Source: Streptomyces cynarae (GTDB lineage: Bacteria; Actinomycetota; Actinomycetes; Streptomycetales; Streptomycetaceae). Taken from it: 64,000 nt of DNA. The DNA lies in assembly GCF_025642135.1 (NCBI RefSeq), contig NZ_CP106793.1:8834001-8898000 (forward strand), given 5' to 3'. The position numbers and the translations under genes are program-made. Each line of letters begins with the position of its first letter. Within the stretch, counting starts at the first letter, position 1. This document shows positions 30,317 through 38,976 of this stretch, one piece after another. The notes below the pieces were generated by a model. The model saw nothing but the letters and a program-made list of their open reading frames with translations, was not told where the DNA came from and made no database searches.

Positions 30317-31282
30317 TCAGCGCGGACGACTCGCATGCGACTCGTCCCCGCGCCCCTTGAGGGCGTCGCCGTCGCCGTTGGCCGCCAACGTCGCCCCCAC
30401 CTCAGCCGCCTTCTGCCGCAGCCAGATGTGGGCCGCGTCCTGAGCGTGCACCGGGTGCCACCACATCGCCTCCTGCACCGGTACGGCCTCGAACGGGCAG
30501 GGCAGGACGCGTACCGCGGCGGCGCGGACCGCTTTGCGGGCGAGGCGTTCCTGGATCATCGCGATCCGGTTGGTGCCCTCGATCATGTGGGGCAGCAGTT
30601 GGAAGGTCTGTACGGAGACCTCGACCCGGGGGCTGACGCCGATCATGCTGAGTTGGCGCGCGGCCGGGGCGTCGTAGGGGCGTTGGTAGACGGCCCAGGG
30701 CAGCCGGGCCAGATGATCGAGGGTGAGCTCGTCGCGGATCTCGGGGTGATCGTCGGCGATCAGGCACAGCCAGCGGTCGCTGAAGAGGTCGACCGCGGGC
30801 AGACCGTCGATGACGCCGTGCGGCATCAGCAGTCCGTCGACGGTGCTCAGCACGGTCGCGGTGTTCTCCACGACGGAGGGCGCCGGGTGCTGGAAGGCGA
30901 GCCGGATCCCGGGTGCCTCGCGGTGCAGTGCGCGGGCAAGGGCGGCCCCGAACACGGCTGCGCCGTAGTCCGATGCGAGCAGTGTGAACTCGCGGGTCTC
31001 GGCCGTCGGATCGAAGTCGGCCTGGCTGGCGAAGACCCGCTCCAGCAGGTCGCAGGCGGTGGCGCTGCGGTCGCGCAGGGCGGCGCCGAGGGGGGTCAGC
31101 TCGTAGGAGTTTCCGGTCCGGGCGAGCAATTCGTCGTCGAAATGGCGCCGCAGCCGGGACAGCGCCGCGCTCATCGCGGGCTGGCTGAGTCCGATGCGCT
31201 CGCCGGCCCGGGTGACGTTGCGCTCCTCCAGAAGTGCGCGGAGGGCGACGACCAGGTTGAGGTCGAGTCGGGACAGGTTCAC
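30317..31282 (-). CDS. LysR-family transcriptional regulator
   Basis: 321-residue regulator, probably activating the divergent aromatic operon. The winged helix is at about 5-65 (LVVALRALLEERNVTRAGERIGLSQ, then PAMSAALSRLRRHF). The effector domain covers 90-295 in the NodD/NagR-like style (DYGAAVF, LPAVDLFSDRWLCLIADDHPEI, TFQLLPHMIEGTNRIAMIQERLA). The last 20 residues are polar. GTG 31282 has AGGTGG 8 nt upstream. The 127-bp gap to the first operon gene should hold its binding site. Confidence 0.88.
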   Translation of the reverse strand: MNLSRLDLNLVVALRALLEERNVTRAGERIGLSQPAMSAALSRLRRHFDDELLARTGNSYELTPLGAALRDRSATACDLLERVFASQADFDPTAETREFTLLASDYGAAVFGAALARALHREAPGIRLAFQHPAPSVVENTATVLSTVDGLLMPHGVIDGLPAVDLFSDRWLCLIADDHPEIRDELTLDHLARLPWAVYQRPYDAPAARQLSMIGVSPRVEVSVQTFQLLPHMIEGTNRIAMIQERLARKAVRAAAVRVLPCPFEAVPVQEAMWWHPVHAQDAAHIWLRQKAAEVGATLAANGDGDALKGRGDESHASRPR

Positions 31283-31409
31283 CGGGCACCACCTGGAAAG
31301 AGATAGGTCATAGGTATTCCTGGTGTGGATGCGCATCATCCACGAGATTCATTTCCCCGATCTGAGGATCCAGGTCAGAGTAGACCGCGACTCAGCGGGA
31401 GGAAATCTC

Positions 31410-32396
31410 ATGGCAACGCTCGCGCAACCCGTCGGCCTGTTCGCTCTCGGCACGCTCTCCGCGCCTGACGGGAAACGGTTCCCCGGCCTGGTGGTCCGGG
31501 ACCGGGTGCTGGACCTGAGCCAGGCTCTGGCCTGGGAGCCTGCCGATGTGCGTTCCGTGCTGGAACGGTGGGAGGAGACCCTTCCCGTTCTGCACACCCT
31601 CGCGGGCGAAGCCGCCCTGGAGTGGCAGCGGCTCGACAGTCTGAGGGTGCATGCCCCAGTGGAGCCCCGGCAGATCTTCCAGTCCGGCGCCAACTACCGA
31701 CAGCACGTCATCGACCTCGAGGTGGCCCACCGCTCCCCGGACGACCCGCGCACGGTCGAGGAGGCGCGAGCGGAGATCGCCGCGGTGATGGACCGGCGGG
31801 CGGCGGAGGACCTGCCGTACGTCTTCATCGGCCTGCCGAGCGCGATCACCGGACCGTACGACGACGTCGTCCTGCCCGCCTGGGCCGAACAACCGGACTG
31901 GGAGCTGGAGTTGGCGGCCGTCATCGCCAGGCCTGCCCACCGTGTCTCCGTCGACGACGCGCTGGAGTACGTCGCCGGGTACACGATCGCCAACGACCTC
32001 ACCGACCGGGCCACCGTCTTCCGCCGGGACATGAAGGCCATCGGCACTGACTGGCTGCGCAGCAAGAACGCCCCTGGCTTCACGCCGCTCGGCCCATGGA
32101 TCGTCCCCGCCGAATCGATCACGGACCCGGGTGACCTTCGGGTGACGCTGAAGCTCAACGGCAAGACCATGCAAGACGAGTCGACCAAGGACATGCTCTT
32201 CGGCATCGCCCGCCTGGTGTCGTACATCTCGCAGACCGCCCGGCTCCTGCCGGGGGACCTGGTGCTCACGGGCTCCCCGGCCGGCAACGGCATCCACTGG
32301 GGGCGGCTGCTGCGTGACGGCGATGTCATGGAGGGCTCGATCACGGGGCTGGGCGTCCAGCGCACCCGCTGTGTCGCCGAGGAGGCAGACGCGTGA
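31410..32396 (+). CDS. Fumarylacetoacetate hydrolase (FAH) family protein 1
   Basis: Metal-dependent C-C hydrolase, isomerase or decarboxylase of 328 residues. The metal ligands are in WELELAAVIA (ExE) and the following IANDLTDRA. The substrate lid is near KNAPGFTPLGPWIV, and LTGSPAGNG ends the core. GGGAGGA at 31398 is the ribosome-binding site for ATG 31410. It is the first gene of a tightly packed operon and overlaps the cyclase gene by 4 bp. It probably hydrolyses an acylpyruvate-type ring-cleavage product. The family cannot be split further by eye. Confidence 0.88.
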   Translation: MATLAQPVGLFALGTLSAPDGKRFPGLVVRDRVLDLSQALAWEPADVRSVLERWEETLPVLHTLAGEAALEWQRLDSLRVHAPVEPRQIFQSGANYRQHVIDLEVAHRSPDDPRTVEEARAEIAAVMDRRAAEDLPYVFIGLPSAITGPYDDVVLPAWAEQPDWELELAAVIARPAHRVSVDDALEYVAGYTIANDLTDRATVFRRDMKAIGTDWLRSKNAPGFTPLGPWIVPAESITDPGDLRVTLKLNGKTMQDESTKDMLFGIARLVSYISQTARLLPGDLVLTGSPAGNGIHWGRLLRDGDVMEGSITGLGVQRTRCVAEEADA

Positions 32397-33352
32397 TCGA
32401 CCGTACGGATCCCGAGGGCGCGATAGCCGAGGCCGCCAAGAAGTACTCCAACTGGGGCCGCTGGGGTGAGGACGACGTCCTCGGCACCCTCAACTTCCTC
32501 GACGAGGCCAAGCGGCGCGAGGGCGCGGCACTCGTGCGCCGGGGCGTGAGCTTCTCGCTCTCGCAGCGGTTCGACATGAACGGGCCGCAGAAGGGCTGGC
32601 GCCGCCGCACCAACCCCGTGCACACCATGCTCGACACCGGCACCGACGCGGCCCTGGGCAACCAGGGCTTCCCCCACGGCATCGGCGGCGCCGATGACGT
32701 GATCGCGATGCCGTTGCAGTGCTCCACGCAGTGGGACGGGCTCGGGCACATCTTCGACCACGGCAAGGCGTGGAACGGGCGGGCGGCGGAGAAGGTCGTC
32801 ACCTCCGATGGCGACCTCGTCACCGGCATCGAGCACATGGCGCCGCACGTCGCCGGGCGCGGGGTGCTCCTGGATGTAGGCCAAGTCCTCGGCACGGACG
32901 GCGAGCTGCCGGACGCGTTCGCGATCACCGAGGACCACCTGACGGCAGCGGCCAAAGCCCACAGGGTGAGCGTCGGACGCGGGGACATCGTCCTCGTCCG
33001 CACCGGACACCTCGCCCGCTCCAGGCGCGAGGGCTGGGGCGACTATGCCGGCGGGCCCGCGCCCGGCCTGTCGTTCACCACGGCCGGCTGGCTGCACGGC
33101 ACCGAGATAGCCGCCATCGCCACCGACACCTGGGGCTTCGAGGTACGGCCCAACGAGTTCGACCACGCCTTCCAGCCATTGCACCAAGTCGCCATCCCCA
33201 ACATGGGCCTGCTGATCGGCGAGATGTGGGACCTCGACACCCTCGCCGCGGACTGCGCGGCCGACGGCGTGTACGAGTTCTGGCTCACCGCCGCGCCCCT
33301 GCCCATCACCGGCGCCGTCGGCTCACCCGTCAACCCCGTCGCCGTCAAATAG
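32393..33352 (+). CDS. Cyclase/kynurenine-formamidase-like hydrolase
   Basis: 319-residue PF04199-family metalloprotein. The metal-binding region is a variant, CSTQWDGLGHIFDHGKAWNG, where many members have HxGTHxDxPxH. DIVLVRTGHLAR and PNMGLLIGEMWDLDTLA are also family-typical. GTG 32393 overlaps the preceding stop. Family members hydrolyse formamides or lactones and occur in aromatic operons. The altered motif (Gln-Trp-Asp instead of Thr-His-x-Asp) suggests the cyclase/isatin-hydrolase-like branch rather than a true formamidase. Confidence 0.8.
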   Translation: MIDRTDPEGAIAEAAKKYSNWGRWGEDDVLGTLNFLDEAKRREGAALVRRGVSFSLSQRFDMNGPQKGWRRRTNPVHTMLDTGTDAALGNQGFPHGIGGADDVIAMPLQCSTQWDGLGHIFDHGKAWNGRAAEKVVTSDGDLVTGIEHMAPHVAGRGVLLDVGQVLGTDGELPDAFAITEDHLTAAAKAHRVSVGRGDIVLVRTGHLARSRREGWGDYAGGPAPGLSFTTAGWLHGTEIAAIATDTWGFEVRPNEFDHAFQPLHQVAIPNMGLLIGEMWDLDTLAADCAADGVYEFWLTAAPLPITGAVGSPVNPVAVK

Positions 33353-33518
33353 CCCGCAGAACCAGCCGAATGCGTCCTCCCCGGCAGCGACGCATCCGGC
33401 CCCCACCCGCTCCACCCGCCGACGGGTGATGCACCAGAGCACCTGGCCCGCCCTCCCGGCGGGCGAGCCGCACCCCGCCGCCCGAAGCCGCGCGGCCCAA
33501 CCTCGGGAGGATCCCGAC

Positions 33519-34691
33519 ATGGCAGACAGCCCCACACGCCCCCACTCCCGCATGCGCTCGAGCGGAGGGACCCCCACCGTCCTCGTCATCGGCGGTGGCG
33601 CCTCCGGCAACGCCGTGACCATTCTGCTGCGCCGCGCCGGCATCACCGTCGACCTGATCGAGGCCAAGCCCGACTGGAACGCCACCACCGGCTCCGGCAT
33701 CACTCTCCAGGGCAACGCCCTGCGCGTGCTGCGCGACCTGGGTGTCTGGGAGCGGGTGAGCGCCTCCGGCTTCCCCTTCGGCACGCTGGGCATCGTCGCC
33801 CCCGACGGCACCGTGCTGCACGTCGCCGAGGACATCAGGACCGGCGGTGACGATCTGCCCGCCACCCTCGGCATGCAGCGCCCCCAGCTTCAGCAGATCC
33901 TCATCGACGCGGTCCGCGCCTCCGGCGCCACGGTTCGACTCGGTACCACCGCCGAGGCCCTCGAACAGGACGCCGACGGTGTCTCCGTGCGCTTCAGCGA
34001 CGGCACCGAAGGCCGCTACGACCTTGTGATCAGCGCCGACGGCCTGGGCTCCGCCACCCGCGCCGCGATCGGCATCGCCGAGAGACCCGAGCCGACCGGC
34101 ATGGCCATCTGGCGCATCGCCGCCCCGCGCCCCGAGGGCGTGGAACGCACCGACCTCGCCTACGGCGGTCCGGCCCACATCGCCGGATACACCCCCACCA
34201 GCGAGAACACCATCTATGCGTTCGTCGTCGAAGCGTGCCGTGACCGCGCCTCCATTGACCCGGCCACCTACGCCGACGAGATGTACCGCCTGGCGCAGGC
34301 CTACGGCGGAGCCTGGCCGGAGATCACCAAGCACATCACCGACCCGGAAAAGGTCAACTACACCTGGTTCGACCGGCTGCTGGTCGAGGGCTCCTGGCAC
34401 CGCGGCCGGGTCGTACTGATCGGCGACGCCGCCCACTGCTGCCCGCCCACCATCGCCCAGGGCGCGGCCATGTCCCTGGAGGACGCCATGGTCCTCGCCG
34501 AACTGCTGACCAGCGGACGGGACTGGGACGACAAGCTGCTCCAGAGCTACTACGAACGCCGCATCCCCCGGGTGCGGACCGTCGTCGAGGCGTCCGTGCA
34601 GATCGGCCAGTGGCAACTGGACGGCGTGCGTGACGCCGACATCCCCGGGCTGATCGGGCGCACGATGAACTTCCTCAAGGAACTGCCGTGA
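33519..34691 (+). CDS. FAD-dependent aromatic monooxygenase
   Basis: Hydroxylates a phenolic or heteroaromatic ring using NAD(P)H and oxygen, 390 residues. The Rossmann motif is LVIGGGASGNAVT (residues about 24-36) and the DG motif is LVISADGLGSATR. The second FAD motif is VVLIGDAAHCCPPTIAQGA with EDAMVLAELL, as in group A p-hydroxybenzoate or salicylate hydroxylases. ATG 33519 has GGGAGGA 7 nt upstream. The 166-bp gap before it contains a 7-bp hairpin (33370-33395). Its stop overlaps the amidohydrolase start. It would prepare the substrate for the extradiol dioxygenase in the same operon. Confidence 0.88.
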   Translation: MADSPTRPHSRMRSSGGTPTVLVIGGGASGNAVTILLRRAGITVDLIEAKPDWNATTGSGITLQGNALRVLRDLGVWERVSASGFPFGTLGIVAPDGTVLHVAEDIRTGGDDLPATLGMQRPQLQQILIDAVRASGATVRLGTTAEALEQDADGVSVRFSDGTEGRYDLVISADGLGSATRAAIGIAERPEPTGMAIWRIAAPRPEGVERTDLAYGGPAHIAGYTPTSENTIYAFVVEACRDRASIDPATYADEMYRLAQAYGGAWPEITKHITDPEKVNYTWFDRLLVEGSWHRGRVVLIGDAAHCCPPTIAQGAAMSLEDAMVLAELLTSGRDWDDKLLQSYYERRIPRVRTVVEASVQIGQWQLDGVRDADIPGLIGRTMNFLKELP

Positions 34692-35686
34692 CCGTGCCCA
34701 CCGTGGACGTGCACGCGCACGTCCTGCTGCCGGAGGTCGACGCCCTGGTGGCGGACCTGCCGGGACTGGCCGAGGCCCGGGCCCTCGACGCCCGCCGTAA
34801 CGGCCCCGCGTCCCTCGCCGTCAGCGGCCCCATGGTCCGCCAGCGCGCCCCGAGGATGACCGACGTCACCGCACGGCTGGCCGTGATGGACGCCCAGGGT
34901 GTGGACGTGCAGCTGGTCAGCCCGTCCCCCTCTCACTACCACTACTGGGCGGACGAGGAGACGGCCGAGAAGGTCTTCCGGCGCGCCAACGAGGCGACGG
35001 CCGCCCACTGCGCCCAGGCTCCCGGACGGCTGCACGGACTCGGCCTCGTCCCCCTGCAGCACCCCGAGCAGGCCGTACGCGCCCTCGAACACGCCCTGGA
35101 ACAAGGCCTGTCGGGCGTCGAAATCTCCAGTCACGCCCCCGGCCGCGAGCTCTCGGACGCCGCGTACGAACCCTTCTGGTCCCGCGCCGAGCAGACGGGC
35201 GCCGTCCTCTTCCTGCACCCCTTCGGCTGCACGCTCGACGAGCGCCTGGATCGCTGGTATCTGTCCAACGCCGTGGGCCAGCCGGTGGAGAACGCGGTCG
35301 CGCTGTCGCACCTGATCTTCTCCGGCGTGCTGGACCGGCACCCCGGGCTGCAGCTGATCGCCGCCCATGGCGGCGGCTACCTGCCCACCCACATCGGCCG
35401 CTCCGACCACGCATGGTCCGCCCGGTCGGACGCGGGCGCCGACTGCGCCCATCCGCCGAGCAGCTACCTGAAGCGCCTGTACTTCGACTCCCTCGTCCAC
35501 GACCCGCACGTACTGCGGGAACTGGTCCGGGCCGCGGGCGCCGACCGTGTCCTGCTCGGTTCCGACCACGCCTTCGACATGGGCACCGACGACCCCGTCG
35601 CCGCCCTGCGCGCCGCCCGGCTGCCCGACTCCGACTTCCACGCCATACGCGGCGGAAACGCCGCCGCGCTTCTCAACCTCTCCTGA
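34688..35686 (+). CDS. Amidohydrolase-family decarboxylase/hydratase (ACMSD-like)
   Basis: 332-residue TIM-barrel metalloenzyme of the amidohydrolase_2 family. Metal ligands are seen in VDVHAHV (HxH), the His of FLHPFG, IAAHGGGYLP and the Asp of LLGSDHAFDMG. These match ACMSD and gamma-resorcylate decarboxylase relatives, which remove a carboxylate from aromatic or muconate-type substrates without oxidation. ATG 34688 overlaps the monooxygenase stop by 4 bp. Role in the pathway (before or after ring cleavage) cannot be decided from sequence. Confidence 0.85.
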   Translation: MTVPTVDVHAHVLLPEVDALVADLPGLAEARALDARRNGPASLAVSGPMVRQRAPRMTDVTARLAVMDAQGVDVQLVSPSPSHYHYWADEETAEKVFRRANEATAAHCAQAPGRLHGLGLVPLQHPEQAVRALEHALEQGLSGVEISSHAPGRELSDAAYEPFWSRAEQTGAVLFLHPFGCTLDERLDRWYLSNAVGQPVENAVALSHLIFSGVLDRHPGLQLIAAHGGGYLPTHIGRSDHAWSARSDAGADCAHPPSSYLKRLYFDSLVHDPHVLRELVRAAGADRVLLGSDHAFDMGTDDPVAALRAARLPDSDFHAIRGGNAAALLNLS

Positions 35687-35698
35687 GGAGGCCTCCAC

Positions 35699-36637
35699 AT
35701 GTCCAACCGCCTGCTCACCCACCTGCGGCACGTCGACCTCGCCGTGCCCGACTACGACAAGCAGCTCGACTTCTACGCCGGCGTCTGGGGCCTGACCAAG
35801 GTGGCCGAGGACTCCGGCATCTCCTTCCTGGCCGCCGAGGGCAGCCCCGAGCAGTATGTCGTCCGGTTGCGCAAGGCCGACGAGAAGCGCCTCGACCTCG
35901 TCTCCTACGGCGCCGCGAGCGCCGCCGACGTGGACACACTCGCCGAGCGACTCCTCGCGGACGGAGTGCAGTTGATCTCCCAGCCGGGCAAGGTGGAGAC
36001 GCCCGGCGGCGGTTACGGCTTCCGCTTCTTCGACGTCGACGGGCGCACCATCGAGGTCTCCGCCGATGTCGAGGTACGACAGCACCGCAAGATCGAGGAG
36101 AAGGAGTCGATCCCGGTCAAGCTGTCGCACGTCGTGCTGAACTCCCCGGACCTGGACAGGACCAAGGCGTGGTACGAGGAGCACCTCGGCTTCCGGCTCT
36201 CCGACACGCTCGGCCATCCGCACATCGGCGACGTCATGCACTTCATGCGGATCAGCAACCAGCACCACTCCATGGCCATCGCCAAGGGTCCGCACACCTC
36301 GCTGCACCACATCTCCTTCGAGATGCGCGGCATCGACGAGTACATGCGCGGCTCCGGCCGCGTGATGCGCGCCGGCTTCAAGAAGATCTGGGGGCCGGGC
36401 CGGCACATGGCGGGCGACAACACCTTCACCTACTTCCTCGACCCGCACGGCAACACCGTGGAGTACACGACGGAGTTGGAGCTGCTGGACGAGGACACCT
36501 GGCATCCGCACGTCTACGACTTCTCGAAGCCCGAGGTGACCGACCAGTGGGGCACCGCCAACCCCATGAACGAGCTGGTCACCAAGGAATCCTTCAACGA
36601 CGTCGACCGCGGCGTGTTCGTCGCCCCGCCGGTCTGA
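35699..36637 (+). CDS. Extradiol ring-cleavage dioxygenase (VOC/type I)
   Basis: Cleaves a catechol-type ring next to a hydroxylated carbon, 312 residues. Two vicinal-oxygen-chelate modules are visible (about 5-125 and 138-270). The catalytic module carries the Fe(II) ligands: His in LSHVVLNSPDL, His in LHHISFEM and Glu in GNTVEYTTEL. TYFLDPHGNTVEY is the classical type I signature. It begins 12 bp after the amidohydrolase, with GAGGAGG upstream of ATG 35699. Similar proteins act on 2,3-dihydroxyphenyl acids or bicyclic diols; the exact diol is unknown. Confidence 0.88.
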   Translation: MSNRLLTHLRHVDLAVPDYDKQLDFYAGVWGLTKVAEDSGISFLAAEGSPEQYVVRLRKADEKRLDLVSYGAASAADVDTLAERLLADGVQLISQPGKVETPGGGYGFRFFDVDGRTIEVSADVEVRQHRKIEEKESIPVKLSHVVLNSPDLDRTKAWYEEHLGFRLSDTLGHPHIGDVMHFMRISNQHHSMAIAKGPHTSLHHISFEMRGIDEYMRGSGRVMRAGFKKIWGPGRHMAGDNTFTYFLDPHGNTVEYTTELELLDEDTWHPHVYDFSKPEVTDQWGTANPMNELVTKESFNDVDRGVFVAPPV

Positions 36638-36656
36638 TGGGCGAATCCCTCAGTCC

Positions 36657-36709
36657 CCGGGGGCGCGGTGGCCCCGTCAACCGCCCTGACTCCCACACCG
36701 CGCCCCCGG
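36657..36709 (+). promoter_or_regulatory. Intra-operon 14-bp hairpin
   Basis: CCGGGGGCGCGGTG (36657-36670) is perfectly complementary to CACCGCGCCCCCGG (36696-36709), with a 25-nt loop. It lies in the 116-bp gap between the dioxygenase and the second FAH gene. No T-tract follows, so it may partially terminate or stabilise the upstream transcript. The downstream gene has its own AGGAA ribosome-binding site at 36742. Confidence 0.6.
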
Positions 36710-36753
36710 CCTTCGCGCCCATCCCTCACGCCGACAGCCGACAGGAAACCGCC

Positions 36754-37725
36754 ATGCGTTTCGCCGCGTACGAGTACCGAAACCGACGTCATGTGGCCGT
36801 CGTCGAAGAGGACGGCACGCTCTACCCGCTGCCCGGTGTCGGCTCCCTGACCGGCCTGCTCGCTCAGGGCGGCGGCCTGCCCCAGCTGCTGGAGGCCGGC
36901 TCCACCGCGCTGGACGTCCCGGCCGGCCCCCACGCCTCCGAGGTACGGCTGCTGCCCCCGCTCCAGCCGCCCACCGTGCGGGACTTCGTCACCTTCGAGG
37001 AGCATGTCGAGGGCGTACGGCGCTCCGTGGACGGCGCCCCAGGCGTACCGGAGCAGTGGTACGCGGGCCCGACCTTCTACTTCACCAACCCGTACGCGGT
37101 GTACGGCCCGCACGACGACATCCCCATGCCGCCCGGCTCGACCGTGCTCGATTTCGAACTCGAAGTGGCCGCCGTGATCGGCAAGGAGGGCCGCGACCTC
37201 ACGCCCGAGGACGCTCGCGACCACATCATCGGATACACGGTCTTCAACGACTGGTCGGCACGGGACCTGCAGTCCGCGGAGATGAAGGTGGGCCTCGGCC
37301 CGTGCAAGGGCAAGGACACCGCCACCACGCTGGGCCCGTACCTGGTCACCGTGGACGAGCTGGAGAAGTACCGGGACGCGGACGGCTTCCTGCGGCTCGG
37401 GCTCATCGCCTCCGTCAACGGCGAGACCGTCGGCACGGACCTTCTCTCCAACATGAGCTGGACCTTCGAGGAGATGGTCGCCTACGCCTCGCGTGGGACC
37501 GTCGTCCGCCCCGGTGACGTCCTCGGCTCCGGCACCTGCGGCAACGGCGGCTGCCTCGCCGAACTGTGGGGCGTACGGGGCGGGCAGGACCCGCCCCCGC
37601 TGAAGCCCGGCGACACGGTCACCCTCACCGTCGAGGGCATCGGCAGCGTCTCCAACACGGTCGTCGCCGGAGCCGCCCCGATCCCGCTGCCGACCGGCCG
37701 ACGCCGCTCCCGGGAGCGGCCGTGA
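36754..37725 (+). CDS. Fumarylacetoacetate hydrolase (FAH) family protein 2
   Basis: 323-residue FAH-fold enzyme. Metal ligands are in DFELEVAAVIG and NDWSARDLQ, with a third acidic position upstream. GTVVRPGDVLGSGTCGNGG closes the core, as in 2-oxohept-3-ene-dioate hydratases and acylpyruvases. AGGAA at 36742 precedes ATG 36754. It diverges strongly from the first FAH protein of the operon, so the two likely act on successive intermediates. It overlaps the SDR gene by 4 bp (GTGA). Confidence 0.88.
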   Translation: MRFAAYEYRNRRHVAVVEEDGTLYPLPGVGSLTGLLAQGGGLPQLLEAGSTALDVPAGPHASEVRLLPPLQPPTVRDFVTFEEHVEGVRRSVDGAPGVPEQWYAGPTFYFTNPYAVYGPHDDIPMPPGSTVLDFELEVAAVIGKEGRDLTPEDARDHIIGYTVFNDWSARDLQSAEMKVGLGPCKGKDTATTLGPYLVTVDELEKYRDADGFLRLGLIASVNGETVGTDLLSNMSWTFEEMVAYASRGTVVRPGDVLGSGTCGNGGCLAELWGVRGGQDPPPLKPGDTVTLTVEGIGSVSNTVVAGAAPIPLPTGRRRSRERP

Positions 37726-38465
37726 CCGACCTCCACCCCAAGAGGCTCCTCGGCAAGATCGTCGTGGTCACCGGCGCCGCCCGCGGCCAGGGCGCCGCCG
37801 AGGCCGAGGCGCTGACCCGCGAGGGCGCCCGGGTCATGGCCACCGACGTGACCGAGGCACCTGGCTGCCGCCGGCTCGACGTCACCAGCGAGAAGGACTG
37901 GGCCGAACTCGCCGCCGAACTGGGGGAGTCGTACGGACAGGTGCACGGCCTGGTCAACAACGCCGGTGTCACCTGGCGTGTCCGCCTCGACGCCGTACGC
38001 CCCGAGGACATGGCCCGCGTCCATGCGGTCAACGTCACCGGGCCGCTCCTGGGCATCCAGCACCTGGCACCGCTGATGCGCCCTGGGGCATCCATCGTGA
38101 ACGTCGGCTCCTCGGCGGCACTGACCGCCCACTACCCGGTCGCCTACACCGCCAGCAAATGGGCACTGCGCGGCCTGTCGGCCACCGCCGCCATGGAACT
38201 GGGGCCACGCGGCATACGCGTGAACACCATCCACCCCGGCTTCATCGAGACCGAGATGACCGCCTCCGCCGCGCCCGCCTTCCGCGAGGCCAACCTTGCC
38301 GGGACACCACTCGGCCGCACCGGAACCGTCGACGACGTCACCCCGCTCGTCACCTTCCTTCTCTCCGACGAGTCGTCCTTCATCACCGGAGCCGAGATCC
38401 CCGTGGACGGCGGCCTCACCGCGCACGGCGGGGCCAAGCCGATCTCGGACGCCGTACGCAACTAG
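37722..38465 (+). CDS. Short-chain dehydrogenase/reductase, operon end
   Basis: 247 residues with the SDR motifs VVVTGAARGQGAA, NNAGV, the Ser of VGSSAAL and YTASKWAL. GTG 37722 overlaps the FAH stop and GGGAG lies 6 nt upstream. It probably oxidises or reduces an alcohol/ketone of the aromatic pathway. The stop codon TAG is formed at the junction with the IS5 copy (the final G is the element's first base), so the natural C-terminus may have been slightly altered by insertion. Confidence 0.85.
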   Translation: MTDLHPKRLLGKIVVVTGAARGQGAAEAEALTREGARVMATDVTEAPGCRRLDVTSEKDWAELAAELGESYGQVHGLVNNAGVTWRVRLDAVRPEDMARVHAVNVTGPLLGIQHLAPLMRPGASIVNVGSSAALTAHYPVAYTASKWALRGLSATAAMELGPRGIRVNTIHPGFIETEMTASAAPAFREANLAGTPLGRTGTVDDVTPLVTFLLSDESSFITGAEIPVDGGLTAHGGAKPISDAVRN

Positions 38466-38937
38466 GGTCTGTCTTCAAAGATTGCTAGATGGTGGATCAC
38501 GGTGGGGTGGTACGTCGTCATGAACTCACCGATCAGGAGTGGGAGTTACTCGCTCCGCTCATACCGCGGGCCAAGACGGGACGACCGCGGGTGGAGGACC
38601 GCGGGGTGATCAACGGCATGGTCTACAAGATCCGGACCGGGATCTCCTGGCGTGACCTGCCCGAACGCTACGGGCCGTGGAAGACGGTCTACACCCGCTT
38701 CCGGCGCTACGCCCTCGACGGCGTCTTCACCCGGGCCCTGCAGCAGATGCAGGCCCGGGCGGATGCGGCCGGAGACATCGACTGGCTGGTCCAGGTTGAC
38801 TCCACCATCGTCCGGGCCCATCAGCACGCCGCGGCCATGGGCCGAAAAAGGGGACCCTCCGGCAGGACGAACCGGATGATCAGCGGTCTCTCTCGCGTCA
38901 TTCCTGCTCTGGGCAAGATCCGTTTGAAGACGGACCC
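38465..38937 (+). mobile_element. IS5-family element, internally deleted (copy 1)
   Basis: Inverted ends GGGTCTGTCTTCAAA (38465) and TTTGAAGACGGACCC (ending 38937) enclose a truncated transposase that starts near 38489 (MVDHGGVVRRHELTDQEWELL). It keeps the first catalytic Asp (VDSTIVRAHQHAA) but then jumps to the 3' end of the gene. Compared with copy 2, roughly 400 bp including the second Asp and the Glu are gone. It cannot encode a transposase but keeps both ends and could be mobilised in trans. Confidence 0.8.
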
Positions 38938-38963
38938 TAGTACTCCAGCCGTAGACCGTGATC
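38938..38963 (+). repeat. IS701-type terminal inverted repeat, solitary
   Basis: TAGTACTCCAGCCGTAGA at 38938 matches the ends of the IS701-type element at 40929 and 42886 in all but a few positions. It lies directly against the IS5 copy and in the same orientation as the left end at 40929, with the two-component system between them. Confidence 0.6.
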
Positions 38964-38976
38964 ACGGATGGCAAGG

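Noticed and set aside
35413..36753. Long in-frame extension upstream of the second FAH gene
   Set aside because: It is out-of-frame translation of the amidohydrolase and dioxygenase genes (Arg/Pro-rich). The FAH fold starts at 36754 with its own ribosome-binding site.
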